DNA of 64,000 nucleotides, taken from Hyphomicrobium sp. 12-62-95. GTDB lineage: Bacteria > Pseudomonadota > Alphaproteobacteria > Rhizobiales > Hyphomicrobiaceae. Under the pieces are notes generated by a model. It was given only the letters and a program-made list of their open reading frames with translations, made no database searches and was not told the origin of the DNA. A program made the translations under genes and the position numbers. Shown one piece after another: positions 19,287 through 28,476 of this stretch (position 1 is the stretch's first letter; the number at the start of each line of letters is the position of its first letter). Where the stretch lies: positions 335,727 through 399,726 of the forward strand of contig NCCZ01000003.1 in assembly GCA_002279935.1 (NCBI GenBank), given 5' to 3'.

Positions 19287-19691
19287 TTATGGCGCCTTTT
19301 CGACGAGCGCGTCCGTCAGTTCGACAGCTTCGATCATGAACCGTTCAATAGCCGTCTGCGCCGAAGGCGTGCACGTCGTGTACGTGCGGCTATAGCTGCG
19401 ATAACCTTGATTAAAGCTGCGCGTGATGCGCGCCTTCCGCTGTGCGCTGGCGGTCTCGGCATCGATCAACGTGCGCATGTGATCGCGCCACCGTTGGCCG
19501 TCATTGGCCGAGCACAGCTCGCGCAGGTAGTGCACCGCGCCCAGAATTTCAGACAAGCGCATAAGCTGCTCGTCATAGGGCTTGGCATCCTGCGCATGGG
19601 CCGCCGGCGCCGCCGCTAAAAAACACCACGCGGCCATCGCAGCAGTGTGCAAGCGCATCGCTCGTCTCAATCGTGCCGGGGTTGCAGACAT
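19287..19691 (-). CDS. TIGR02301-family exported protein
   Basis: This is a short alphaproteobacterial periplasmic protein of unknown role. The core matches the family: YDEQLMRLSEILGAVHYLRE, then a Cys (LCSANDG), ITRSFNQGYRSYSRTY and TTCTPSA with the second Cys. A signal peptide ends near PAAHAQ. Two starts fit: ATG 19691 (134 residues) and ATG 19658 (123 residues), which would begin directly at the signal MRLHTAAMAAW. The two cysteines probably form a disulfide. Neighbouring genes do not suggest a function. Confidence 0.82.
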   Translation of the reverse strand: MSATPARLRRAMRLHTAAMAAWCFLAAAPAAHAQDAKPYDEQLMRLSEILGAVHYLRELCSANDGQRWRDHMRTLIDAETASAQRKARITRSFNQGYRSYSRTYTTCTPSAQTAIERFMIEAVELTDALVEKAP

Positions 19692-19857
19692 TGCCGGTTC
19701 CGTTGGCGGCCACTATCTTCAGGCCATCGCCATGATGTCGGGCCCGGTTATGGCGCCGTCGTGGCGTTGGCGCTTGTAGCATCGATTCTCTGCCGCCACA
19801 CGCGGCTCGGGCCGGCCACCGCATGTGGCCGCTGCTGAAGACGAAATGTGAGGCCAT

Positions 19858-20529
19858 ATGTGCTCGAGATACAGTCTGACCGCGCCTCCTGAAGCCGTTC
19901 GCGCCTATTTTGCCACCGGCAACGCCCTAGAGTTTCCCGCCCGCTACAATATCGCTCCTACCCAGCCCGTCCTCATCGTCCGCCGCACGCTATCCGGCGA
20001 ACGCGAGCAATATCTGGTGCGCTGGGGGTTGATCCCGTCCTGGGTGAAGGATCCCCGCGACTTCACGACAATAATCAATGCCCGCTCCGAGACCGCCGCC
20101 GAAAAGCCCTCCTTCCGCGGCGCCATGCGCCATCGCCGCTGCCTCGTTCCCGCGACCGGCTTCTATGAATGGACCGGCAAGCCCGGCGCAAAACAGCCCC
20201 ACCTCTTCCGTCCCCGTGACGGCGGCCTGATTGCCATGGCCGGACTAGCCGAGCATTGGGTCGGCGCCGACGGGAGCGAACTGGAAACCATGGCCATCCT
20301 GACGACGTCAGCGAACACCACCATGGAGCCGTTCCACGACCGTATGCCTGTGATCATCACGCCGGACCATTTCGACGCCTGGCTGGACTGCACCTCCGGC
20401 ACCTCTAAGTTCGCCGAAAGCCTTCTGGCTCCGGCCCCTGCTGACCTTTTGGAGGTGGTCGACGTCAGCCGGAGCCTCAACAACCCACGCAACGAGGGCC
20501 CCGCCCTCCATAGCGCCCCTGACGCATGA
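19858..20529 (+). CDS. SOS response-associated peptidase (SRAP/HMCES family)
   Basis: SRAP proteins bind abasic sites in single-stranded DNA and form a covalent thiazolidine link through the N-terminal Cys, which is exposed when Met1 is removed. Here the protein begins Met-Cys-Ser, giving the needed Cys2. Other marks are RYNIAPTQPV, WGLIPSWVKD, NARSETAAEKPSFR, PATGFYEW (active-site Glu) and FHDRMPVII (His). The 223 residues match the family. It is a single plus-strand gene; I did not find a clear LexA box upstream. The role is protection of abasic sites, well supported for homologues. Confidence 0.94.
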   Translation: MCSRYSLTAPPEAVRAYFATGNALEFPARYNIAPTQPVLIVRRTLSGEREQYLVRWGLIPSWVKDPRDFTTIINARSETAAEKPSFRGAMRHRRCLVPATGFYEWTGKPGAKQPHLFRPRDGGLIAMAGLAEHWVGADGSELETMAILTTSANTTMEPFHDRMPVIITPDHFDAWLDCTSGTSKFAESLLAPAPADLLEVVDVSRSLNNPRNEGPALHSAPDA

Positions 20530-20822
20530 GACGCCCGACCTTCACCCCTGTTGGAACGTGTAAACACCTTTCTCCAAGCCATTGAAGTCGAAGACAGCCG
20601 GGTCATTCACCAAAGATCAGACGAACGCCCGTCGCCCCCTCGCGATTGCCGCGGGAACCGACTATTCTCAAACTTGGTCGAAGGATGCCGGACCTCGGGG
20701 GCGGCCCGGCCAGGGCGAGGGCCCACCCAGCGGCACGCCCTCGACAAAATCGTATCGCATCATCCCGAGTTTGAATTCTATAAAGCGGCGGGCGAACCCA
20801 GTCCCGGCCAGGAGTGACGAGT

Positions 20823-22601
20823 ATGGCGTATCGCGGCGGAGACTTGGATTTGCGCACCCCGCGCACCTGGAGTGCATCGGTCCCCGAACCGGCACCTACT
20901 CCGATCTATGAAACGAGGCCGCGCGGCGCCTACACGCCCGGCCCCATTTGGGTCGACGAAGTTGTCCTCGCCTGTGTCAACCACGCCTACGATGTGGCCC
21001 TCGCCCATCGCGCCGCCGAAGTCCGGCTCGAGCATCTGCTGCACGCCTTGACCCGCATCGACACCGCCGCCGAGGTGCTGGAAATCCGCGGCATTCGCGT
21101 GTCCACCCTGCGCCGTGAAAGTGCAACGGCCATCGCCAGCGAACTTCCTGTCGGGCTCCCGACAGGCGAAGCCGGCCCCCGCCACTCCGAGGAACTGGAG
21201 CATGTCTTGCGCGCAGCCAGCCTCATCGCCTCGCGCCGCAACGCGCCCGCAAGCGTCGACGATCTCTTGCATTTAATGCTCGATGTCGAACCAGACCTTC
21301 CCGGTCTCGGTCTGCTCGCGCGCATCGATCAGCGCTTCGCCGCCCCCACGAACGGCGGTTCCTACACGCGCACGCAGCGCTCTGGCTACAACGCGCGGTA
21401 CGTCACGTCGCAACCCGAGCCGCAGCCAGCACCGACGCCGCCGCAGCCGCAATACACCTCCGCGCCTTACGCACCGCGTGAGGCTCCACGCCCGCCCCGC
21501 GGCGACTTTGGCAATGGCGGCGTCGATACCGTGCAGAACTCCCGTCTTGATGCCCTTGAGCAGATGATGCGCGCGCTGAGCGCCGATCTAGGCACCGAGC
21601 GCAAGACGTTTACCGGCCTCATGGGCGATCTTCAGCGCGAGGTCACGGGCCTGCGCGCCTCGCCCGTGGACATCAGCCCCATTGCCGATCGGGTTGCCAC
21701 GATTGAGCGCTCCGTCACCGCCGGCTTTGAACAATTCTCCCTGGCATTGGCGTCGATTGAAAACGATATCCGCGCCCGCGCCCCGCAGCAAATCGACCTC
21801 ACGCCGTTGAACAACCGCCTCGAGATCATCGAAGAAGCCGTCCTGTCGCGCGACGGCGATAAAATCATCGGCAATTTTTTGGAACGTATCGACCGGCTTG
21901 AAACCACGTTGGCCGGCGAGCGCACGCGTGCTGCCGAGGCCGGTGCAGCGCTGCGCGGCGAAGTCGGGCAGTTGGCGCAAATGGTCGGTGCGCACCGCGC
22001 CGAGATCTTGAAATCTATTTTCCCCTTCAACGACCGCTTCTCCGAGGTTCGCTCCTCCGTTGACGCGCGCCACGCCGAAACCGGTGAAACTTTGCGCGCC
22101 CTGGCCGACCGCGTCGCCGCCGTCGAGCGCCTCGTGACGGACACACTGCAAAAAGTCATCGAAGGCCAAACAGCCGCCCGCGAAGACCTCGCCGAAGTCT
22201 CCGACGCAATCGTCAAGCTCAACGCCAACCAGCACACGCTTGCCGGCAACATCGAGCAGACGCGCAACGACACCCGCGAGACCCTCACAGCGTTGCGCGA
22301 CGATGTCGGTGCCTTCCGGGAAAACTTCGCCGTTACGGCCGCAAGCCTGACAAGCGGAGTGGACGCATTGGGTCCGCGCTTCTCCATTATCGAAGGCGAG
22401 ACGCAGCGCATCGGCGGCGCAGTCGAAGGGCTTTCAGGCACCGTCGAGAACATGCACCGTGTCACCATCGAGCGGTACTACCGGCGCAACCGCTTCTGGT
22501 ACTGGCTCTTCGGCACGGACGACTGGGTGGCCGCCAGCTGGCCGTCCCAATCGCACCGCATCGCCGAGGAATTGAAGTCGGTCAAAACCAGCCGTCGTTA
22601 A
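20823..22601 (+). CDS. Clp-N-like domain fused to long coiled coil, unknown scaffold
   Basis: The protein has 592 residues. Residues about 40-175 resemble the two-repeat Clp N domain: VLACVNHAYDVALAHRAAEV, EHLLHALTRIDTAAEVLEI, and a second half with SEELEHVLRAASLIASRRN and SVDDLLHLMLD. No AAA+ ATPase follows. A Pro/Gln-rich linker (about 185-230) leads to some 300 residues of heptad-like coiled coil with repeated ...R...IER/VER... units. The C-terminus has a compact aromatic patch, RNRFWYWLFGTDDWVAASWP, which could be a membrane-touching or partner-binding tail. The ATG at 20823 follows GGAG at 8 bases; GTG 20814 is an alternative. Function unknown; a protein-binding scaffold or adaptor is inferred. 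Confidence 0.7.
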   Translation: MAYRGGDLDLRTPRTWSASVPEPAPTPIYETRPRGAYTPGPIWVDEVVLACVNHAYDVALAHRAAEVRLEHLLHALTRIDTAAEVLEIRGIRVSTLRRESATAIASELPVGLPTGEAGPRHSEELEHVLRAASLIASRRNAPASVDDLLHLMLDVEPDLPGLGLLARIDQRFAAPTNGGSYTRTQRSGYNARYVTSQPEPQPAPTPPQPQYTSAPYAPREAPRPPRGDFGNGGVDTVQNSRLDALEQMMRALSADLGTERKTFTGLMGDLQREVTGLRASPVDISPIADRVATIERSVTAGFEQFSLALASIENDIRARAPQQIDLTPLNNRLEIIEEAVLSRDGDKIIGNFLERIDRLETTLAGERTRAAEAGAALRGEVGQLAQMVGAHRAEILKSIFPFNDRFSEVRSSVDARHAETGETLRALADRVAAVERLVTDTLQKVIEGQTAAREDLAEVSDAIVKLNANQHTLAGNIEQTRNDTRETLTALRDDVGAFRENFAVTAASLTSGVDALGPRFSIIEGETQRIGGAVEGLSGTVENMHRVTIERYYRRNRFWYWLFGTDDWVAASWPSQSHRIAEELKSVKTSRR

Positions 22602-22708
22602 CCCCGTTCGCTAACGCTGGCACGCCGCTTGCTGCCGAAATGCCAAACCAGACGTCAAACCATCCGGGCCGCCGCCCGGACGTTTCGTTCTGACGCGCGA
22701 GGCGTTTC

Positions 22709-23485
22709 ATGTCTGCACCAAACGATCCCCGTCCCATCGTCCTGCTGACCGCCGGTGGCACGCTCGCCAACATCGTTACCAACGGCCTTGCGGCCCGCCT
22801 CGGCACCATCACGGTTATTGAAGAGAGCCCGGAAACCAAAGGCCAGGTCATTCGCCGCCGGGCCCGCCTCCAGGGCTGGGTCACGGCTCTAGGGCAAGTC
22901 GGATTTGGCCTCGCCCAACGCGTGCTCTGGCCCAACGCGGGCCGCCTCGCCGCCATCTCGAAACAGCACGGTCTTGATCCGTTGCAACCCGCTGGTCTCA
23001 CCCTCCACCGCGTGCCGTCGGTAAATTCCCCCGAATGCCGCGCGATCCTTGCGCGTTTGAACCCCGGCGTCGTGGGCGTCTATGGCACGCGCATCCTGAA
23101 ACCCGCGACGCTCGGGTCCGTTGCCGCGCCCTTCATCAACTACCATGCGGGCATCAACCCGAAGTATCGCGGCCAGCATCCGGGTTATTGGGCACTCGCC
23201 GAAGGCGACGCCGAAAATGCCGGCGTCACGATCCATCTCGTCGACGAAGGTGTCGACACCGGTTCGGTGCTCTACCAGACGCGCGTCACGTTCGCGCCCG
23301 AAGACACAATCGCCAGCTATCAACACCTGCAGGCGGCCCATGCGATCCCGCTCTTCGCCCGCGCCATTGAAGACGCGAAAGCTGGCCGCCTCGCGCCGCG
23401 CGCAGTCGATCTTCCCTCGCGCCAGTATTTTCCGCCGACACTGTGGGGCTATCTCGCCACCGGTCTCACGCGCGGTGTCTGGTAG
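22709..23485 (+). CDS. Formyltransferase-fold protein
   Basis: Methionyl-tRNA formyltransferase, GART and sugar N-formyltransferases share this fold and use 10-formyl-tetrahydrofolate. The catalytic block is visible as FINYHAGINPKYRGQHPG (Asn and His), then GVTIHLVDEGVDTGSVLYQ with the catalytic Asp. The N-terminus ILLTAGGT-like strand and 258-residue length suggest a stand-alone transferase rather than Fmt, whose C-terminal OB domain is missing. ATG 22709 follows GAGG. The substrate is unknown. The sugar-nucleotide genes galU/galE are 26 kb away and give no support. Confidence 0.78.
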   Translation: MSAPNDPRPIVLLTAGGTLANIVTNGLAARLGTITVIEESPETKGQVIRRRARLQGWVTALGQVGFGLAQRVLWPNAGRLAAISKQHGLDPLQPAGLTLHRVPSVNSPECRAILARLNPGVVGVYGTRILKPATLGSVAAPFINYHAGINPKYRGQHPGYWALAEGDAENAGVTIHLVDEGVDTGSVLYQTRVTFAPEDTIASYQHLQAAHAIPLFARAIEDAKAGRLAPRAVDLPSRQYFPPTLWGYLATGLTRGVW

Positions 23486-23489
23486 CGCC

Positions 23490-24920
23490 TCACAGCACCT
23501 TACCAGGATTGAGAATACCGTTCGGATCAAGCGCGCTCTTGATCGCGCACATCATGTCGAGCGCCACCGGATCCTTGAACCGCCGCAACGCATCCCGCTT
23601 CATCCGCCCGATCCCATGTTCCGCCGAAATCGATCCTCCCATCCCGGCGACCAAGTCGTGAATGGCCGCCGACATCGGCTCCCAAAGCGCCAGAAACGCC
23701 GCCTTATCAGCGCCCACCGGCTGCGAGACGTTGTAATGCACGTTGCCATCGCCCAGATGCCCGAATGGCACCGGCCGCGCGCCCGGACACACCCGCTCCA
23801 CGATCGCCGCCGCCCGCTCCAGGAACTCCGGCACCCGCGACACCGGCAGCGACACGTCGTGCTTGATCGACCCGCCTTCGTGCTTCTGCACGTCCGACAT
23901 CTGTTCCCTGGGCCGCCACATCGCCGCCTGCTGTGCGGCTGACGCGGCAACCCGCGCATCTGTAATCAACCCGCGGTCGAGAGCCTCCGCCAGTATCGCC
24001 TCGATCACTGGTTGCCCCCGCTCCGCCTCAGCCGTCGACACCTCCAGCAGCACCGAACATGGCGCATCCACGTTCCCCGGCACCGCCACCTGTCCATGCC
24101 GCGCGACAAACGCCATCGCCCGCGCCGACATGAACTCGAACGCGGTCAACCCCGGTCCCGCCTGCTCCTGCGCCAAACGAAACAGCGGCACGAGCCCGTC
24201 CATCGACGGCAACGTTGCGAACGCCGTCGCCACATCACGCGGCGGCGCGACAAGCCGCACCGTCGCCGCCGTAATGACGCCAAGCGTCCCCTCCGACCCG
24301 ATCAGCAAATCGCGCAAATCATAACCCGTGTTGTCTTTCTTCAGGCTCGACAAGCCACCAAAAACGCGCCCATCTGCCAGCACCGCCTCGATGCCCAACA
24401 CCTGCGCCCGCGCCGTCCCATGCGCCAGCACGGAAAGCCCGCCCGCGTTCGTCGCCAGCGAGCCGCCAAGACACGCACTCCCCTCCGACGCCATCGACAA
24501 AGCGAACATGAGCCCCACAGCCCGCGCCGCCTCCTGCACAGCAGCTAACGTCACGCCCGCTTCCGCCGTCAGCGTGAACCCATCCGCATCCACCGCACGG
24601 ATCGCCGTCATGCGGTCGAGCGACAGCACGATCTCCGTCCCGCCTTCAAATGGAATTTGCCCGCCGACGAGCCCCGTGTTCCCCGACTGCGGCACCACAC
24701 CTGTCCGCGCGGCATGGCATAGCCGCAAGATCTCTGCGACCTCCGCCGTCGACCCCGGCCGCACGACGAGCGGCGACGCGCCCACATACCGGTCCCGCCA
24801 CTCGCGCAAATATTTGCCCTGCGCCGGATCGCCCGCGCGCACCGCATGCGCCGGCCCCACAACGCGCGTTAGCGCATCGAGCAGAGCCGGTGTCGGGGCA
24901 TTGAGGGCAGGCTGAAGCAT
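23490..24920 (-). CDS. FAD-binding oxidoreductase, D-lactate/D-2-hydroxyglutarate dehydrogenase type
   Basis: The FAD_binding_4 / FAD-oxidase_C family oxidises D-2-hydroxy acids such as D-lactate, D-2-hydroxyglutarate or glycolate. Motifs include VVRPGSTAEVAEILRLC, PQSGNTGLVGGQ (FAD site), CLGGSLATNAGG, LIGSEGTLGVIT, FGHLGDGNVHYN and the C-terminal SAEHGIGRMKRD. The ATG at 24920 gives 476 residues, the family norm; upstream codons overlap the next gene. It lies 13 bases downstream of the threonylcarbamoyl-AMP synthase stop, so the two may share a transcript. No electron-transfer partner is visible nearby. The exact substrate is open. Confidence 0.87.
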   Translation of the reverse strand: MLQPALNAPTPALLDALTRVVGPAHAVRAGDPAQGKYLREWRDRYVGASPLVVRPGSTAEVAEILRLCHAARTGVVPQSGNTGLVGGQIPFEGGTEIVLSLDRMTAIRAVDADGFTLTAEAGVTLAAVQEAARAVGLMFALSMASEGSACLGGSLATNAGGLSVLAHGTARAQVLGIEAVLADGRVFGGLSSLKKDNTGYDLRDLLIGSEGTLGVITAATVRLVAPPRDVATAFATLPSMDGLVPLFRLAQEQAGPGLTAFEFMSARAMAFVARHGQVAVPGNVDAPCSVLLEVSTAEAERGQPVIEAILAEALDRGLITDARVAASAAQQAAMWRPREQMSDVQKHEGGSIKHDVSLPVSRVPEFLERAAAIVERVCPGARPVPFGHLGDGNVHYNVSQPVGADKAAFLALWEPMSAAIHDLVAGMGGSISAEHGIGRMKRDALRRFKDPVALDMMCAIKSALDPNGILNPGKVL

Positions 24921-24933
24921 GAAGGTCAGTCTA

Positions 24934-25887
24934 TCACGGACGCGGCGCCGCTGCGCGGCGCAACCGGTCGTTAATGGCAACGCCAAGCCCCGTCTCCGGA
25001 ATAGGCATCACCGCGACCTCCCTCGACTCTGCCGCATCGAACGCCCGCAGCGCCGCAAACAACTGCGCCGCCGCCTCGGCCAGATCGCCCGATGGACTGA
25101 GATTGATCACGAACCCCGTCGACGGCGCCGCGCGCCCGAACGCCAGTAACGCCTCGCCATCGCGCGCCGCAGCCGCATCAAGCCGCAAGCGCGCTTTCGG
25201 CGCGTAGTGGCTCGCCAACTGCCCCGGCGAAACCGGCGCAGCCGCCACCGCCGCGCCACGCGCGATCGGGTGCCCCAACACCCGCGCGATATCGTCCGCC
25301 GTCACCGATCCCGGCCGCAACAGCGCCAGACCATCACCCGATGCATCGACCACGGTCGACTCCACGCCATGCACCGTCGCGCCGCCATCGAGGATCATCG
25401 CTACCCGATCCCCCAAATCCTCATCCACATGCCGCGCCAGCGTCGGGCTCACATGGCCCGACCGGTTCGCAGATGGCGCCGCCAGCGGCACCTCTGCCGC
25501 CCGCAACACCTGCTGCGCCACCGGATGATCCGGCACGCGCAAAGCCACCGTGTCGAGCCCCGCCGTTGCGAGGTCCGCCACCGGGCACCCCGCTCTCCGT
25601 TTGACCACAAGCGTCAACGGTCCCGGCCAGAACTGCACGGCCAACGCGCGCGCCTCATCCGAGAACACGCCAAGCGCCTCCGCAGCCGCCAGATCCGGCA
25701 CATGTACGATCAGCGGATTGAAACTCGGCCGCCCCTTCGCAGCAAAAATCGCGGCCACCGCCTCGCCGTTGGTTGCGTCCGCGCCCAGCCCATAGACCGT
25801 CTCCGTCGGAAACGCGACGAGGCCGCCCTCGCGGATCACCCGTCCGGCGTCGGCGATGCTTGTGTCTGAAGCTGCAACCAGAGGCAT
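24934..25887 (-). CDS. tsaC: Threonylcarbamoyl-AMP synthase (Sua5 type)
   Basis: This enzyme makes threonylcarbamoyl-AMP from threonine, bicarbonate and ATP for the t6A37 modification of ANN-reading tRNAs. The YrdC domain shows FPTETVYGLGADATN, KGRPSFNPLIVHV, FWPGPLTLVV, ALRVPDHPVA and APSANRSGHVSPT. A C-terminal Sua5 domain follows (PGQLASHYAPKARLRL), so this is the long Sua5/YwlC type of 317 residues rather than short TsaC. The ATG at 25887 is chosen; a TTG two codons upstream is also in frame. It diverges from the acyl-CoA dehydrogenase gene. Confidence 0.93.
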   Translation of the reverse strand: MPLVAASDTSIADAGRVIREGGLVAFPTETVYGLGADATNGEAVAAIFAAKGRPSFNPLIVHVPDLAAAEALGVFSDEARALAVQFWPGPLTLVVKRRAGCPVADLATAGLDTVALRVPDHPVAQQVLRAAEVPLAAPSANRSGHVSPTLARHVDEDLGDRVAMILDGGATVHGVESTVVDASGDGLALLRPGSVTADDIARVLGHPIARGAAVAAAPVSPGQLASHYAPKARLRLDAAAARDGEALLAFGRAAPSTGFVINLSPSGDLAEAAAQLFAALRAFDAAESREVAVMPIPETGLGVAINDRLRRAAAPRP

Positions 25888-25966
25888 GGACAATCCCGTA
25901 GGGACGCTTTCACTTCGCGGCGTCCGCGCCTAATCTTGCCGCCTTCCGCTGGTTTGAAGGACGGCT

Positions 25967-27715
25967 ATGACCTATCAGGCTCCCGTAGACGACATCCTCG
26001 CAGCACTCAAGGCCGCAGGCGCCTTCGATCCCGGCATGATGAATGCCGACCTCGATGAGGCGACCGTCGGCGCCATTCTGGAGGAAGCCGGTAAGTTCGG
26101 CGCCGATGTTCTCGACCCGTTGAACCGCGTTGGCGACAAAACCGGCTCCCATTTGAAGGATGACCGCGTCGTCACGCCCCCGGGCTGGGCCGAAGCCTAT
26201 ACCCAGTTCGCTAAAGCCGGCTGGCCGGCGTTGCCTTGCCCGGCAGAATTTGGCGGTCAGGGACTTCCAGCCGCAGTTGCCATGGGCGTGTGCGAAATCT
26301 GGAACGCGGCCAACATGGCCTTCGGCATGTGCCCGTTGCTGACCAATGGCGCGATTGATGCCCTCCACATCGGCGGTTCGGACGATCTCAAAGCCCGCTT
26401 CCTGCCGCACATGATCTCCGGCCGCTGGACCGGAACCATGAACCTCACCGAGCCCCAAGCCGGCTCCGACCTGAACGCGGTCGCCACCCGCGCCGTCCCC
26501 ACCGGCGACGGCACTTACCGTCTCTTCGGAACAAAGATCTACATCAGCTACGGCGACCACGACCTCACCGAAAACATCATCCACCTCGTCCTCGCCCGCC
26601 TCCCCGATGCCCCGCCTGGCACGCGCGGGATCTCTCTCTTTCTCGTCCCAACGTTTCTCCTCAACGACGACGGCACGCCGGGCGCCCGCAACGATGTCGT
26701 CTGCGCCGGCCTGGAGCATAAGCTAGGCATCGTTGCCAGCCCCACCTGCGTCATGAAATTCGGCGAAGGCGAGGGGGCGATCGGCTATCTCGTCGGTGAA
26801 GAAAACCGCGGCCTCAATATCATGTTCGTGATGATGAATGCCGCGCGCCTCGCCGTCGGCGTTCAGGGCGTCGCCATCGCCGAACGCGCCACGCAGCGCG
26901 CCACCCACTACGCCCGCGAACGCCGCCAGGGCCGCGCCGCCGGCTCGAAGGAAATGGCCCCGATCATTGCCCATCCCGACGTGCGCCGTATGCTCCTCAC
27001 CATGCGCGCCCTCACGCAAGCTGCCCGGGGCATCTGCATGGCCACCGCCGCCGCCACCGATCTCTCCCACACCGCCACTGACGCCGAAACCCGCGCCCGC
27101 GCCGCCGACCGCGTCGCGCTCCTCACACCCATCGCGAAAGCTTTCTCCACCGACGTCGCCGTCGAGGTCGCCTCCCTCGGCATCCAGATCCACGGCGGCA
27201 TGGGCTTCGTCGAAGAAACCGGCGCCGCGCAATATCTTCGCGACGCCCGCATCCTGCCCATCTACGAAGGCACCAACGGCATCCAGGCCATCGACCTCGT
27301 CACCCGCAAACTCCCCCTCGCCGGCGGCCACGCAGTCACCTCTTACTTCGCCGATGTCATCTCAACGCTTAAATACCTGCGCGAAGCGGAGTTGACGGGC
27401 TTCGATTTCGCCATCGAACAAATGGGCCGCGCCCTGGAAGCGCTGGCGATCACCACCGACTGGATCGGCCGCCAACTGCAATCCCGGCCCGACATCGCAT
27501 TGGCCGGCGCCACGCCCTACCTGCACCTTTTTTCCGTCGTTGCGGCGGGCGATGCACTCGCCCGTTCGGCTCTCAAAGCCGGCAACGACCCCACGCCCAT
27601 CGCGCATCTCCGCTTCTTCGCCGAAAACCGCTCGGTCACCGCCTGGGGCCTCGCCGCCTCAATCATGGCTGGTCACGCCGCCGTCCTCGACGCCGATTTG
27701 GGAGCTATCCGATGA
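25967..27715 (+). CDS. Acyl-CoA dehydrogenase (long DmdC-like type)
   Basis: This FAD enzyme introduces a trans-2,3 double bond into acyl-CoA. The 582 residues and C-terminal extension fit the long class that includes DmdC (3-methylmercaptopropionyl-CoA dehydrogenase) and many general FadE enzymes. Motifs are NLTEPQAGSDLNA, GTKIYISYGDHD, HGGMGFVEETGAAQYLRD and RILPIYEGTNGIQA with the likely catalytic Glu. The N-terminal YQAPVDDILAAL is typical of the class. Its stop overlaps the enoyl-CoA hydratase start (ATGA), so the two are coupled. The substrate chain is not readable, and no other dmd gene is in view. Confidence 0.92.
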   Translation: MTYQAPVDDILAALKAAGAFDPGMMNADLDEATVGAILEEAGKFGADVLDPLNRVGDKTGSHLKDDRVVTPPGWAEAYTQFAKAGWPALPCPAEFGGQGLPAAVAMGVCEIWNAANMAFGMCPLLTNGAIDALHIGGSDDLKARFLPHMISGRWTGTMNLTEPQAGSDLNAVATRAVPTGDGTYRLFGTKIYISYGDHDLTENIIHLVLARLPDAPPGTRGISLFLVPTFLLNDDGTPGARNDVVCAGLEHKLGIVASPTCVMKFGEGEGAIGYLVGEENRGLNIMFVMMNAARLAVGVQGVAIAERATQRATHYARERRQGRAAGSKEMAPIIAHPDVRRMLLTMRALTQAARGICMATAAATDLSHTATDAETRARAADRVALLTPIAKAFSTDVAVEVASLGIQIHGGMGFVEETGAAQYLRDARILPIYEGTNGIQAIDLVTRKLPLAGGHAVTSYFADVISTLKYLREAELTGFDFAIEQMGRALEALAITTDWIGRQLQSRPDIALAGATPYLHLFSVVAAGDALARSALKAGNDPTPIAHLRFFAENRSVTAWGLAASIMAGHAAVLDADLGAIR

Positions 27716-28476
27716 GTGTCGAGATCTCGGTCACCGATGGCGTGCAGATCCTGCGCCTCGCCCGCCCCGAAAAGCGCAACGCCCTGACGCAGGAGATGTA
27801 CCGCGCTCTCTCAGACGCCCTCGAAGCGGGCGAGACGGATGATTCCATCCGCGTTCGTGTCATCCTCGGCAGCAGCGGCCACTTCACGGCCGGTAACGAC
27901 ATCGCCGATTTCCTCTCTACCGCCAAAGGCGATCACGGCACACCGCGCGAGGTCCTGCGCTTCATCGAAGTCTTGCCGCTCCTCAAAAAGCCGCTCATCG
28001 CCGGCGTCGACGGCCAAGCGATCGGCATCGGCACCACGCTCCTCCTCCACTGCGATCTCGTCTACGCCACCCCGCGCGCCACCTTCGCCACGCCGTTCCT
28101 TGATCTGGGCCTCGTCCCCGAAGCCGCCTCCAGCCTTCTGGTGCCGCGCCTTATGGGCTATCCGCGCGCCTTCGAAATGCTCGTACTTGGCGAAACCTTC
28201 TCCGCCGGCCGCGCCTGCGATGCCGGTCTCGTCAACATGCTCGTCGATCCCGAAGCACTCGACATTCACGTCCTATCGGTCGCCGCCCGTCTTGCCAAAA
28301 AGCCGCCGCACGCCCTGCTCACCGCCAAGCGCCTATTGCGCTCGGATAGCTCAGCCGTGCTCGACCGCACGCGCGAGGAAGCCGCCGAATTCGCCCGCTG
28401 CCTCACATCCCCCGAAGCGCGTGCCGCATTCGAAGCCTTCTTCGCCCGCGCACGGCCCGGCAAGAGCGGGTCATGA
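27712..28476 (+). CDS. Enoyl-CoA hydratase/isomerase family protein
   Basis: Crotonase-fold enzyme, expected to hydrate the enoyl-CoA made by the upstream dehydrogenase. Oxyanion-hole motifs are SSGHFTAGNDIADF and IAGVDGQAIGIGTTLL; the family region ATFATPFLDLGLVPEAAS follows. One usual catalytic Glu position reads HCDLVYA in the second motif area, which occurs in several subgroups, so hydratase versus isomerase activity is uncertain. The length is 254 residues. The ATG overlaps the previous stop by four bases, and its own stop overlaps the next gene's start. Confidence 0.9.
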   Translation: MSVEISVTDGVQILRLARPEKRNALTQEMYRALSDALEAGETDDSIRVRVILGSSGHFTAGNDIADFLSTAKGDHGTPREVLRFIEVLPLLKKPLIAGVDGQAIGIGTTLLLHCDLVYATPRATFATPFLDLGLVPEAASSLLVPRLMGYPRAFEMLVLGETFSAGRACDAGLVNMLVDPEALDIHVLSVAARLAKKPPHALLTAKRLLRSDSSAVLDRTREEAAEFARCLTSPEARAAFEAFFARARPGKSGS

